From Dasypus novemcinctus (lineage: Eukaryota > Chordata > Mammalia > Cingulata > Dasypodidae): DNA of 64,000 bases. The position numbers and the translations under genes were made by a program. Where the stretch lies: assembly GCF_030445035.2 (NCBI RefSeq), contig NC_080695.1, positions 52,965,954 to 53,029,953 on the forward strand. The letters run 5' to 3'. This document shows, piece after piece, positions 24,499-36,050 of the stretch. Within the stretch, counting starts at the first letter, position 1. Every line of letters starts with the position of its first letter. Under the pieces are notes generated by a model. It was not told the origin of the DNA, made no database searches, and worked only from the letters and a program-made list of their open reading frames with translations.

Positions 24499-24937
24499 TT
24501 TAATGTGTCATGAACTGAAGAAAAGAACAGCTGGCGATGGCTTACGTTAGGGCAGGGCTTATGCTCAGTGGTGATGTGTGGCTGCAAGGTGCTCCCATAC
24601 TGAGGGGGGCTGTGCCTGTCTTAGGTCAGGGCTGCACCCGTAAAGTGATCAGTCTTACCCGTCATTGGGAAGCATAGCAGCGAAAGGCCACATACCTGTC
24701 TTAGGTTGACTGATGGGTCAGTCCAGTTGCCCGTCATTGGCTAACCAGACCAGCACCTCAGCGACAAATGACTTGCAAATATAGCAAGCTATAACGGGGA
24801 GCTTTTCATCATGCATGACATGCATGATGTACTGAGATTAGTGGGTGAGGCCACACCCGCCCTGGTCTTGTTAGGCCAGGGTGCCCGTTGTCCGTTCGAG
24901 CTGCTGAGTCCTTGCCGAAGCCGTTCAGTGATATAAA

Positions 24938-26400
24938 TTAAACAGAGAAGGTTAAGCTGTGATAGGGGCAGTGGTGACCGTGGACAGGGAAAACAGGCAA
25001 GGAAACACTATTAGGGTACAAGTTGGCAAAGGCAACATAAGAGATTTGTATTTTCAAAGGTTGGTTGTTTGTTCTTCGGTCCGGATAGGCTGGTATTGAC
25101 GAACAGTCGGCAAGAAACATCACATGGGCAGAAATTTGCTTCATCCTTTCTTGGAGGAATTTAAGGAGGCAAGGTGCAAATGCACAGATTAAAAGGAGAG
25201 CAATTAGGGGGCTGAGGAGGGGACCTAGCCACATTATGAGAGGGGAGGTGAGCCAGGCCGATAAGGAAGAGGTTGATTGGGAGGGCAGTATTCCTTCCCG
25301 CAATTCCCGCAATTTAACATTTTGCTCAACAATACCAGATTCATTTATATAGTAGCAGCATTCTTCCTGGAGAAAAAGGCAGGTTCCCCCTTTTTCAGCT
25401 GTGAGTAAGTTTAAGGCCCTACAGTTTTGTAAGGCTACTTGGGTGAGGGATGTTAATTGCTGCTGCAGAGAGTCAAGAGACTGCACACTGGATTCTAGGC
25501 TAATTTGTCATTGTGTTCAAAGTATTGCAAGCTGATGAGTCCATGACCAAGAGCACCACCTGCTGTGGTGGCTGCAGCAACTGAACCTGTGAGGCTAATT
25601 TTTTACCAATATAGGGAGGAAGGTGGCTCTCTTTGACACAGATGGGGATAGTAAAATTTTTAGTTTGCCTTCATAGTATGTTAGTTGCGGGGTAATGGCT
25701 ACTAGGATGCAAGGCCTCATTTTTATAGAATAGAGCATTTTTGGGTTATAGTTAATTTTCCAACAATCATAAGTAGGATTCTTGGTTATAATTAAATTGT
25801 AAGAGGGAAACAAAGTCACAATAACTGAGTATTATTATTTTTGAAGATAATTATGGCCTGATTTTTAACCTACATACAGGAAGGATGGTTACTAATGCAT
25901 AAGGGTTGATAATCAAATGGTAATATGAGATTATTGATTCTTTGTCTTTCTTTATAGGGTTTAATTGGCAATCGATTATCAATTGGTTTAGGGAATATAT
26001 GGGTTTTATTCAGATATATATGAAAGAATGGATTTTTCCAGGTTAACACTCTAAATAATGGAGGGTTAGATATATAGGCCTAATAAGTGTAATTACTGGC
26101 AGCTTCCTTATTACTTACGATCACCATCATCAGAAGTTGTAGAAGACTCCATCTCTTCATTCTGGGGTTTAACCCTTTTCGCAGATAACTAAATTTGTTC
26201 TCCATTTTCTGAAATGATAAGAGCATAGCCTCACCCCCTTACTTTAATCCTGCCTTTTTTTTCCATTCATTGCTTAAACTATCTTTCTAGAATATTGGTT
26301 GATCTTCATTTCCTGTGTCTACTGTAGATGTTTGACATTTTCCAGAGTGACATTCCACAGGTGTTAATGAATTACAAACATTAAGAAAATGTAAAGTAAA
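24938..26400 (-). pseudogene. Degenerate env (surface remnant and transmembrane subunit)
   Basis: The minus frame 25486-24938 encodes most of a transmembrane subunit: an LTAEKGG block of the immunosuppressive-domain region, a CX6CC motif, a hydrophobic membrane anchor and a cytoplasmic tail. An Ala/Gly-rich fusion-peptide-like stretch is visible near 25510-25600 in another frame, so the gene is broken there. The surface part up to about 26400 is barely recognisable. This TM type is shared by gammaretroviruses and type-D betaretroviruses. No functional protein is possible as it stands. Confidence 0.8.
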
Positions 26401-26415
26401 TAAAGCTTTTGCTAA

Positions 26416-27273
26416 TTAATCTTTTGGTGTCATAATACCATTATCTCCCCCTTTTTGTTTTAAAAGCATAGTTTTTAGGGTATGATGGCTGCATTCAACT
26501 ATGGCTTGACCTGTAGGATTATAAGGAATATTAGCAACATATTGAATACCATATTTTAAAATGAAAGATTCAAAGGATTTACTAATGTAAGGAGGTATAT
26601 TATTAATTTTTAGAGGGCATCCCATTGCAGCAAAAGCAGACTATAGATGTGAACGAACATGATGCAAATGTCCTTACTTTGAGCAGCAGTCTACATAAAA
26701 TGAGAATGTGTCAATATAAACATGAATATATTGTAGTTTACTAAAGGATGGTATGTGAGTAACATCCATCTGCTATCATTGATTAGGAGTTAGGCCTCTG
26801 GGATTAGTTTCAGCCTGAAAAGGCACCACAGTTAGTGGTTCACAAGTAGGACAAGCGTGAATAATTTTTTCTGCCTGTAGTCTTGTTAACTTTTGATATT
26901 TATTTCACAGGCCTTTAGCATTAATGTGAGTTAAAGCATGGTAATCACGAGCACTTTGTAAACACCATACTAATAAATCAGCTTGAGCATTATTTGCTGT
27001 CATAGGACTAGGCAAAGAGGTATGAGAGTGTATGGGAGTAATGTAAATAGGATGCTGTTCTAACCTGATGAGATGTTGCAAGTTAGCAAAAAGTTGAGAT
27101 AACTCATTAGTAGCAAAGATATGAGCTGTTTCAATATGCTTAACAGTAAGGCATACATATTCAGAATTAGAGACAACATTCAAAGGTTCCTTAAATATTG
27201 TTAACACCTTAATGATGGCAGCAAGTTCAGTACGCTGAGCAGACATGGAGTCTGCCAAGCCTGTTCTTTTCAA
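26416..27273 (-). pseudogene. Degenerate pol: RNase H and integrase
   Basis: The minus frame 27273-26905 holds an RNase H C-terminal part (SAQRTELAAI) running into the integrase start (NAQADLL and a His-rich zinc-finger remnant). The frame 26625-26416 holds an integrase core piece (IPYNPTGQAIVE). Stops and frameshifts separate them. Protease and reverse transcriptase are not visible further upstream. Confidence 0.82.
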
Positions 27274-27299
27274 GAAGTAACGTATGCTGCTTTTTTATT

Positions 27300-29250
27300 A
27301 CTATTACTATCAGTAAATACTGTACAAGATGGTTGAGCTATGCACATAGTCCTGAAAAGCACTGCAAATGTTCATTGTTAGGTTTTTTCTAGATAGAGGA
27401 ATGCAGCTGGCTTGATTTGTGTAAGAAGACACTAAAGAAAGTCTTAGCAAGTTTTAAAACAATGTGATAGCAATACAGCTGGACTTTAACTTTTTGCAAC
27501 AAACTAGCAGTGTTTGGGATTGCTGCATACTAGTGTTGTTACTTTAATCTATAAGAGGTTGTTTCTGTGACACATACTCTTTTATAATAATTAAAACTAT
27601 AAATAACCACATTGCACTTCACTTTAATATTATGCTGAAATATTGGTAACTTTATAAACTTTTAAGCATTCATAGGAACCTTTTATTCATACGACTTTAA
27701 TTAATACAGGGTTTAAGGAAAGAAAAAACTTGTTAATTTTATAACACTTTAAAACACCTTTTATTCAACTTATAACATATTAAATGAACTCAATTATTAC
27801 TTTAATTTTTCTTTCAAGGTAAAAGAACAAATCTCTTATAATTGGTTTGTAGTAAAAGGCTACTGTTCAGGATTTGGTTTTGAGAAAGCAGTTTTGAACA
27901 TTATGTTCCTTTAAAAGAGATAAAACTTTCCTTTCTTGGAACACCGAGGAAATGATGAGCACAAGAAGCACAAGGAGCTATTTTGATAAAACAGACTTTC
28001 TTTGTATACTGATTATTGAGGATAAGAACTTTTACCAAAACAGATTAATGATGAGAGGCCTTGAGAAAGAATAAAAAATTTTAACTTTGCATTAGCATAC
28101 TATTTGATACTAAAGCCTTTAAAATTTTATAGATAGACCCATCAAATCTTATTCAACTTTAACTATAAAAATTCCTTTTTTAACAACCTTCTGCACTTTC
28201 AGTATTCACTCAGGTTTTGTCCCACATTCTACTCTTTCCAATAATCAATCATTTTATCTTAGGACAAAATTATCTTCTGTTTCCTTAACAATAAAAACAC
28301 ATTCCATATAGCCCACATACAAAGTTATCAAGCAAACTTCTTATAACATAATACCGTGAACACTAAACAAGCTTATTAAAATAATGAACCTTTCTTTACT
28401 TTAAATACTTAGTAGCATGCAATATCAGAAACAGTTTTCTAGAAGCAAGTTGTGAAGGGAGGCTGGCTGCAGCCAAGCTTTTTTGTTATAAAATTACATT
28501 TTATTATTATTATTATTAATTCAGGTTTGCTTAAACACTTTAAACAATGCTTTATAAAACTTCTTATAATTATTTGTAACCATACAGACTGTAATTATAT
28601 TATTTTAAGACAAATTTTACCTTTACAGAACACATTTCTTTACTTAAAGTTACCACAATACTTTCTATAACTTGCCACATGCATTTAAGTTCCAAGAGTT
28701 TATGAAAATTAGCCATCCTACTTTAGGACAAAACACACCTTTTTGCAAAAACTTATTAAATTTCAGTTAGCATTTTGACAAACTTTTAACCAAATAGTCA
28801 TTTAAGTTTTACATCCTTCATATTATCCTGTGAAGAAAAATGAGTTATTTATTTCAATCTAGGCAAGAACAACTTTTTATAAAAAGGCTTATAGTAATTT
28901 TGTTAATCAAGACTTATGATTTTTATCATTGTAGAGATTTTATTAACATTTAAACTTAAGTATTAATATAGGCACTTATTTAATTTTTGGCCATTTGAAT
29001 AGAGCTCTTTCATAAATTTTTATTAATTTATATTACCATCTGGAGGTATCAAAATATACACTGACATTGAACGAACAGACACAGAACAATCGCAACACAG
29101 TAACAGAAATATACAGTTTACAATTAACTCATAATTCTTACTTTCTTGGTATAGCTACTTTTAAGCTCTCCATTATATGACATTTTAAATATTACTTCTT
29201 AAGATTTCTTCTGGAATCCATGTTGCCTGTAATATGCAATCTGGTACTTG
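27300..29250 (-). repeat. AT-rich non-coding segment in place of pro/RT
   Basis: About 1.95 kb, strongly AT-rich, with dense stops in all frames and no RT motifs where pro and RT should be. Part of it (27820-28260) resembles 41660-42240 in the other ERV region in the same orientation: AAAGAACAAATC..TT, ATAGACCCATCAAATCTTA, CAACCTTCTGCA, CAGGTTTTGTCC. It may be a separate repeat inserted into, or replacing, part of pol. Confidence 0.5.
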
Positions 29251-29699
29251 GAAACATTGTTATTAGTTTAGTTATGGTTAAACATTGTTCAAAGTAGGGG
29301 GGAGGGGACAGCTAGCCTGAACTTTTGGAAGGGTTTATTGCTCCTCACGTTTGAAAACACTTGGGGGAATGACTGTTATTCCGTTAGTAAAGTGTGGGTA
29401 GTTACACATTTGGCTTTATTATAATAGAGAGCTTTCTAGGTAATAAAATGTTTGGGGGTTAAATAGAAAGGGCTAGATTTTTCTAATCAGTAGGTGTTTT
29501 GTGAGCATGAGAAATGCTGTTTAATAACACGTGAACACAGGGGCTATTAAGACTATATTTTTGAACGGCTTTAGGAAGGTGAGCAATGGTTTTATGATGC
29601 CAAGGAGCCTAAAAGGGAGGAGAATCTCATTGTGGTAATTTACTGGAAAGGAGTGAGGAGGAGTGAATGGGTGGTGATTAAGGACAATTGCAGTAAGTG

Positions 29700-30786
29700 G
29701 AGCTGAAAGAGGAGGTGGAGAAGGTGTGGCAGTGAAAGAGTTAATAAGCGGAGCTGAAAAGGGAGGTGTAGTAGGCGTGGCAGTGAGAGAGTTAGGCTCT
29801 GGCGGTTTTAGCCAGTGTCTATCGGGGCGCCTGTAAGGCAGCCGTGAATAGCTAAAAGACTGGGTATGAGACTAAGAGGGAAGGCTTTGCCTTCATGGAC
29901 CTTAGCGGATTTGACTCACCTGAGCAATTTAGCCCAAGTGGCAGGATTCCATATTGCAGCAGTGGAAAGCCACGGGTTAAAACGGACAAGAAGGTCCGAA
30001 TACTGATAGAGGTATTTTTTAGTGATTTTAAGGCGGCAGCTAGCTAATAGGGCATGTAACGCCCGTGCTTCTAGTGCGTTCTCAAAAGAGGCTAAGTTCC
30101 CCATTCTGAGCTTCACTCACCAATACGAAGAGAATCGCTTCAGATCCCGCTGGTTGCTGTCCAGACGAGGTGGGGGAGTGGGCGTAGGTGCGGTGGGCGG
30201 GGGATAATGGGCTATTTGATTATCTGAAGGAGCTGGAAGTTGGGATGTGGGGGGTTTATTTTAGAGGGTTTAATATTAGGTTTTGGACGTAAGTTAGAGC
30301 TATTTTCTTCGCTGTCAGAGGGGAACTTTCACCATCACTATTTATAGTGATGGAGACTGAACTGGAGTGGCTAGAAGGTTTTGCAGCCTGAAGGGAAGGA
30401 GGTAAGGGTGGAGGGCAAGGGACCTCATTATCCTGCATAGGAGGGGGTGGAGAGGACGGAGGACAAAGAACTTTTTTGCACTGTTCTACCACTTTAGCCG
30501 CTTGGGGGCAAAAGTGGCACACGGCTAGGAGATCATTAATTACAGTCCAATAACTGAAAGCAGTAACAGGGACCCTACTGGGGCCGAAGATTTTATAAAA
30601 ATCCTGCAAGGATTTCTCATCAATAGTACCTCCTTGGGGGAACCAGGGGCAGATTTCTTGCAGGAAAGCAAAGAATTTAGAGAGTTCTTTAACAATAACC
30701 TTTACTCCTCTCATCTTAAGTGCGGCCTGCAAGCTGGATAGGAAAAGGGAACGATCACTAGAGGATCCCTGCCCCATTATAGCCAA
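29700..30786 (-). pseudogene. Degenerate gag (matrix, linker, capsid start)
   Basis: The minus frame from 30786 (the likely natural start is the second Met, which begins a myristoylation-type MGQGSSS) encodes a betaretrovirus-like matrix domain with CPWFPQGGTID and PVTAFSYW blocks, then a proline/serine-rich linker, ending at a stop near 30256. A proline-rich run continues in another frame near 30170-30230. A capsid N-terminal remnant lies at 30116-29916 (NPWLSTAAIWNPATWAKLL). The frames are not continuous. Confidence 0.83.
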
Positions 30787-30936
30787 TCACTCACCGAGAC
30801 AGTCTTCAGAAGATAGGCAGTCTTTTGAAGGTCTCCACTGCCCAAGCTGATGGCTTGGGTCTCTTTAGCCCCAGCTGATGGCTTGGGGTACCTGCGCAGG
30901 CTTTACAGCATCGGCCAGAACTTCTTCCCTGGGTCC

Positions 30937-30954
30937 CGTCCACGTTGGGCACCA
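30937..30954 (-). promoter_or_regulatory. Primer-binding site, tRNA-Lys type
   Basis: Two bases after the 5' LTR the minus strand reads TGGTGCCCAACGTGGACG, close to the tRNA-Lys1,2 site TGGCGCCCAACGTGGGGC used by betaretroviruses and HERV-K (family knowledge). The changes look like decay. Confidence 0.85.
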
Positions 30955-30956
30955 CT

Positions 30957-31364
30957 TGTCCCGAACCGGTGGGGGCGGATTCCAGGGGCCTGTGGGAATA
31001 AGTGGGGGGGGCAGGAGACAAGAAAGAATGGAGGCAAGACAGGATTCTGATCAAGTCTCATTTATTGGGGGTAGAACATGGGAATTTATACTGAGGGAAG
31101 GGAACATGTCCACAGGTGATAGGCTGGCTTGCGGGTGGCAGACATCCAAGGAGGGGATTGGCTGAAAGTTCGTGCCGGGTCTGCGGAGTTTCGTGCCTTG
31201 TGCATGCGTATTGCAGTGGTCACCAGAGTTGCAGCGGGAAGGGAAGAACAAAGAAACAAAGAGGAAGAAGAAGGAGGAAATGGCGGGGCAGGGCTGTGGT
31301 AGTTATGAAATCCGCCATGTTGTTGGAGGCTGTAAACAGACCTTACAGCGGGAGGCTCCCCACA
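30957..31364 (-). repeat. 5' LTR of class II provirus
   Basis: 408 bp, TG...CA termini. On the minus strand TATAAA at about 31089-31084 lies upstream of AATAAA at 31066-31061. Differences from the 3' LTR are often C/T or G/A at CpG sites. Confidence 0.9.
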
Positions 31365-31370
31365 GAAGAG

Positions 31371-32115
31371 GGCCAGAGAAAAGGCACAAGTGACACCAGA
31401 AATGACAGCTAACTTTTCCAGGAAGGCCAAAAAAGTGTTTCCCAAATTTCAATCTTCCCTTGAAGACATCACTGAATAACAGCTCAATTACACTGGTGTA
31501 CCTTTCCATAAAATAATGTGCAACCATTAAAATACATATTCATAAAATAATATACTAAGTTAAAAGAGCAAAATTGTATGGAACAACTATGAGTTACCTA
31601 AAATTTGGTATATGAGCAGAAAGCTCACTGAAATACCATATTCAACTCAGGTTAATGAGAGTTTTCTGAGAAGTGGGATCTCGGCTGAGTTGAATTTTCT
31701 TTTTCATACTTTTCTATATTGTTTGTATTTTTTGTCAAGGTGCCTGAATAACTAATATAGTCAAAAACACAGCAAAGTTCTTTACATTTAGAAAGAAATG
31801 ATATATGCATTTGTAAGAATACAGTAAGTGAAAAAGGTAAGAAAAAAACCTTTTGGATAATTATCAACAGATGAGTAGATGGACTGTACCAGTTCCCACT
31901 AACAGGGAGCAACCTGCTGATACCTGTGAGCCTGCAAGTGAACCCTCAAAACCACTGTGCTAAGCTGAAAAGTCAGACACCAAACAGGACACACCATGCA
32001 TTTCCATTTATGAGGAATTATATATTGCAGGTAAAAAGAAACTACAATGGAGTCTCAATGATTGCTTGAGACTGATTGCAAAGAAGGGCAAAGGAAGATT
32101 TGGGGGGGGGGCTGC
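31371..32115. other. Intergenic, nothing recognised
   Basis: AT-rich unique DNA to the right of the provirus. I see no exon or repeat I can name. Confidence 0.4.
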
Positions 32116-32118
32116 TGA

Positions 32119-32600
32119 TTACACATGCTGATGGTTAAGTTTATCTGTCAACTTGGCTAGGTTATGGTGTCCAGCTGTTTGGTCAAGCAAGCCCTGGACT
32201 GATTGTTACTGAGAGGATACTGCATGAACTTAAATCATCAGTAAGTTGATTACATCTATGGCTGACTTAAGCTACATCAATTTAGGAGATTGCCTTCAAC
32301 AATGAGAGAAGTCTCATCCAGCCAAGTGAAGGCCTTAAAAGGAGAAGTGATGATTTCAGGTGTCAGAAGGGAGACTTTCCATCTCTTCTTCAGTCAGATA
32401 CCTTCTCCTGTGGAATTCATCAAAAAACTTCATCAGAATTCCCAGGTTTTGGCCTGCCTATGGAATTTGGACTTGTTCATTCCTACAATTGCATGAGCCA
32501 TTTCCTATTTTTAAAATTTCATTTTATATAACATGTATGATATATGTACATATATTGCCTATCTTGTTTGTTTCCCTAGTGAACCTTGACCAACAGACAG
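32119..32600 (+). repeat. Unnamed interspersed repeat, copy 2
   Basis: Starts near GGTTAAGTTTATCTGTCAAC and ends near TTTCCCTAGTGAACC. Its second half matches 10938-11165. An old mammalian repeat; I do not assign a family. Confidence 0.5.
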
Positions 32601-32736
32601 GCTGTGAAAACATTCCACATATTAATTATAGTGGTTCTTATTGATATAATTAACAACCCAGTAAGCTATATCCATTTAAGTAGAGTTCATAAGAATTCAG
32701 AAAACTGAAATTACAACTATGTATGAACTCTACATG

Positions 32737-32756
32737 CATGCACACACACACACACA
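32737..32756. repeat. (CA)n microsatellite
   Basis: About nine CA units following ATGCATG. Confidence 0.8.
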
Positions 32757-33109
32757 ATGAAGTTTTAGCTTTTGGTCATTATATAATCTGTACTTTCAAA
32801 GAAAAAAGATAATTTCCTGATCATAATAATACAAAAGCACTCCAAATAGCAACTCCATCTGCCACAGGCATGGGGAGCATCTTTGCAGCTGCTGGGTCAT
32901 GTGGCCCTCGAGGTAGGCAGCTTGCACAGTGGTCTGATTCTGTTGCACAGTTTTCTCTTCTTCAGGGACCCATTAAACACAACTTTTCTGGTTACTCAGT
33001 AAATGGGCTACAGCAGCTCACACAAATGAGGATTACCTTGCCTCAACAATTTATAGGGGCCCACTAGGCACTGGTGTCTACCTGTTCTATTTAGTTTGTT
33101 TATTTTGTT

Positions 33110-34450
33110 TTTGATTTTTTAAAAAAACTATTGTATATTACTCATGCACAAACATACATAAACAATAAGTGTAGAGTAACAGTTGTGAACTTACAAAACA
33201 AACATACATAACATCATACAGGACTCTCATACCTCACCTTACCATCAAAACCTTACATTGTTGTGAAACTTCTTAAACTAATGATTAAAGATCATCCTCA
33301 AGATATTACTACTAATGAACGTATTTTTCTCCCAATCACCCTATTATTATTTTTATATCATTTTTACATGAACATACATAAACAATAATTGTATAGTAAA
33401 AGTTGTGAATGTAAAAAGTGAATATGCATAACATGATAAAGGGGTCCCACACATCAACTCACCACCACCACCTTGCATTGTTGTGAGATATTTGTTACAA
33501 ATTATGAAAGAATATTATCAAAATCTTAATACTAACTACAGTCCTATCTTACATTTGGTGTATTCCCCCCCACCCCACCCTATTACTATTTTTAAAATAT
33601 ACTTTTATGACAGAAGTTGTAAACTTATAAAACAATCATGCACATGTGCAGAATTCCCAAACACCCCTCCATCAACATGCCATATTTGTTACAGATTATG
33701 GAACATTTGTTACAGATTATGAGATAATATCATCAGATTATTATCAGGTCCACAGCATACATTTGGCACACTTTTTCCATACTCCCCCATTATCAACACA
33801 GTACATCTTTGGCATAGATGCATGAATATTACATTATTACTCTTAACCACAGATCAGAGGTCACTCCGGTTGTATTTTGCCCATGCTTCTTTACATTCCC
33901 ACCACCCTGCAATAGTGATGTACATCTGCTCTAGCTCCCAAAGGACACTCTTGCATCTGTACCATTACCCACAATTCTCATCCACCTCTGGGTTTACTGT
34001 GCTAATCAGTTATTATTCTCTTTCTGTCAACAGGTATTTACATCCCTAAACCACCATTTTCAGGCACATTCACATTTATAAACCAGCTGTTCATCACTAT
34101 AATGTGTTACTATCAACTCCATACATTTCCACATCTTTACAATAAAGTTAATTAAAGCTTCTACATATATTAATCATCAGTACTCCATCTCAGTCCTCCT
34201 CTTCTCTTCTGTAAGAATCCACCACCTAACACCAGGTCTTGATGATATTTTCCTGCATTTTCTTCTAGAAGCTTTATGGTTCTTGCTTTTATATTTAGGT
34301 TTTTGATCCAATTTGAGTTACTTTTTTAAAATAAGGTATGAGATATAGGTCCTCTTTCCTTCTTTTGTCTTTGGATATCCGGTTCTCTCAGCACCATTTG
34401 TTGAATGGACTGTTCTTCCCAAGCTGGGTGGGTTTGACAGGCCAGTCAAA
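33110..34450 (-). mobile_element. HAL1-like L1 3' fragment, second copy
   Basis: Matches 12019-13340 along its length: the same ~1.1 kb tail (CATACATAAACAATAAGTGTA, CACAATTCTCATCCACCTCT), followed by the same junction into an ORF2 remnant (CCACCTAACACCAGGTCTTG..TTCTAGAAG, TTTTTGATCCA). 5'-truncated near 34450. Confidence 0.7.
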
Positions 34451-35150
34451 AATCAACAAACAAAAACCCCACCCTGCTGTGATCACATAAGGATACCCAA
34501 TGGCCATCAAGATTAGATACGATCTGGGTACTTCTCAGATTAATATCCATTTCGTATTCATTCAATACGAACAGAAAATATCAAATAAACACTTTATAAT
34601 GAAATCAAGAGTATATTGGTGCAAATGTATTACAAATTTTTATGCAACTTCTCAGTGTAGGAAGATAATTTCAAACAAAAGGATAAAGTAAATAAAGACT
34701 TCCAAGAAAAATCCTGACAGTTTATAAAGCTACATGCTTATTCTGCCTAGGCCCTTGCTTTCAAAAATGAAAGTCATTTTAGAAATGTGTTTGATTAATG
34801 TAAAACTTGAGCACTCAGGATGAATATGCTTTTCAAATGTGAAAAACAAAAATGAAAAGATATGGTAAAAGGAGAAATCACTGGATGAAACTATCAATGT
34901 TATGGGAAATAGACATATCAAAAAATAAGGAAATTATACACATAATTTACCTCTGAGGTGAAGGTAAAAAATGGAATTAAAGGCCTTCTGTGTTCGAGTT
35001 TTGAGAGAACATTTATTTTCAATGAATGCATCTAACTTCCAGCCACTGCCTTAGCTCTTATATATTCTGATCATTTAAATACTGTAGAAATTTCATCTTA
35101 AGTGGTTTTAAGCTGCATGCAGTATCAATAATTGGTAGTAAAAAAAAAAT
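34451..35150. other. Intergenic, nothing recognised
   Basis: Unique AT-rich DNA between two L1 fragments; no supported feature. Confidence 0.4.
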
Positions 35151-35226
35151 AGAACCAAGTTTTGTTTTGTTTTTTAAAATTTTTAAATTAATAGAACACA
35201 AGGAATGTTACATTAAAAAACATAAA

Positions 35227-35634
35227 GGGAAGTGGACTTGGCCCAGTGGTTAGGGTGTCCGTCTACCACATGGGAGGTCCACAGATCAAACCCCGGGCCT
35301 CCTTGACCTGTGTGGAGCTGGCCCATGTGCAGTGCTGATGTGCACAAGGAGTGCCCTGCCACACAGGGGTGTTGCCCACATAGGGGAGCCCCATGCGCAA
35401 GGAGTATGCCCCATAAGGAGAGCTGCCCAGCGCGAAAGGAAGTGCAGCCTGCCTAAGAATGGCACCACCCACTCGGAGAGCTGACACAACAAGACGATGC
35501 AGCAAAAAAGAAACACAGATTCCCAAGCCACTGACAACAGAAGTGGACAAAGAAGATGCAGCAAATAGACAGAACAGACAACTGGGTGGGAGGGAAGAAG
35601 AGGAGAAAAATAAATAAATAAATCTTAAAAAAAA
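35227..35634 (+). mobile_element. DAS-type SINE in the L1 3' UTR
   Basis: Starts GGGAAGTGGACTTGGCCCAG and ends in AAATAAATAAATC plus an A run. Flanked by ACATTAAAAAACA at 35210 and 35635-35647, a target-site duplication in an A-rich stretch of the L1. Confidence 0.9.
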
Positions 35635-35950
35635 ACATTAAAAAACAAAAAACATAAGAGGTGCCCATATAACCACTCCCCACCACATCATTTTTGTAAA
35701 TTGTATTTTTTGAAGATATATACATCACAAAAAAACTGTTACACTGAAAAATATAATAGATTCCTATATAACCCCCATGCTCCCACCCCACTCCTCCCAC
35801 ACCAACAACCTCACTCATCATTGAGGCACCCTCATCGCACTCAGTGAACACATTTTGGGGCACTGCTGCCCTACATAGATAATAGTTTACCCTGTAGGTC
35901 GCACTCTCTCCCAGTACATTCAGTGGGTTATGGCAGGATATATAAAGTCC

Positions 35951-36050
35951 TGCATCTGACCCTGCAATATAATTAAGGCAACTCAAAATCCCAAAAATCT
36001 TGCATCTGACCCTGCAATATAATTAAGGCAACTCAAAATCCCAAAAATGT
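35951..36050. repeat. 50 bp tandem duplication
   Basis: Two adjacent 50 bp units starting TGCATCTGACCCTGCAATAT at 35951 and 36001. They appear identical except for one base near the end of the unit (AATCT against AATGT). Confidence 0.95.

Larger units (their letters stand above)
24066..31364 (-). mobile_element. Class II (betaretrovirus-like) endogenous provirus, defective
   Basis: A 7.3 kb provirus on the minus strand, with a perfect 6 bp target duplication GAAGAG (24060-24065 and 31365-31370), typical of ERV-K/betaretrovirus integration. Order from 31.36 kb downward: 5' LTR, Lys-type primer-binding site, gag matrix and capsid pieces, ~2 kb AT-rich DNA without viral coding, RNase H, integrase, env, polypurine tract, 3' LTR. 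Every gene is interrupted by stops or frameshifts. The LTRs differ at roughly 20 positions by eye over ~400 bp (about 5%), so it is an old fixed copy, not a recent insertion. Confidence 0.9.

Noticed and set aside
32119..32644. Host exon at the end of the 32 kb region
   Set aside because: The same sequence occurs at 10938-11165 inside an L1, so it is a repeat.
35263..35986. ORFs that look like a small cysteine-rich protein, repeated at 4647-5066 and 53590-53981
   Set aside because: They are antisense frames of the DAS SINE and recur wherever that SINE occurs.
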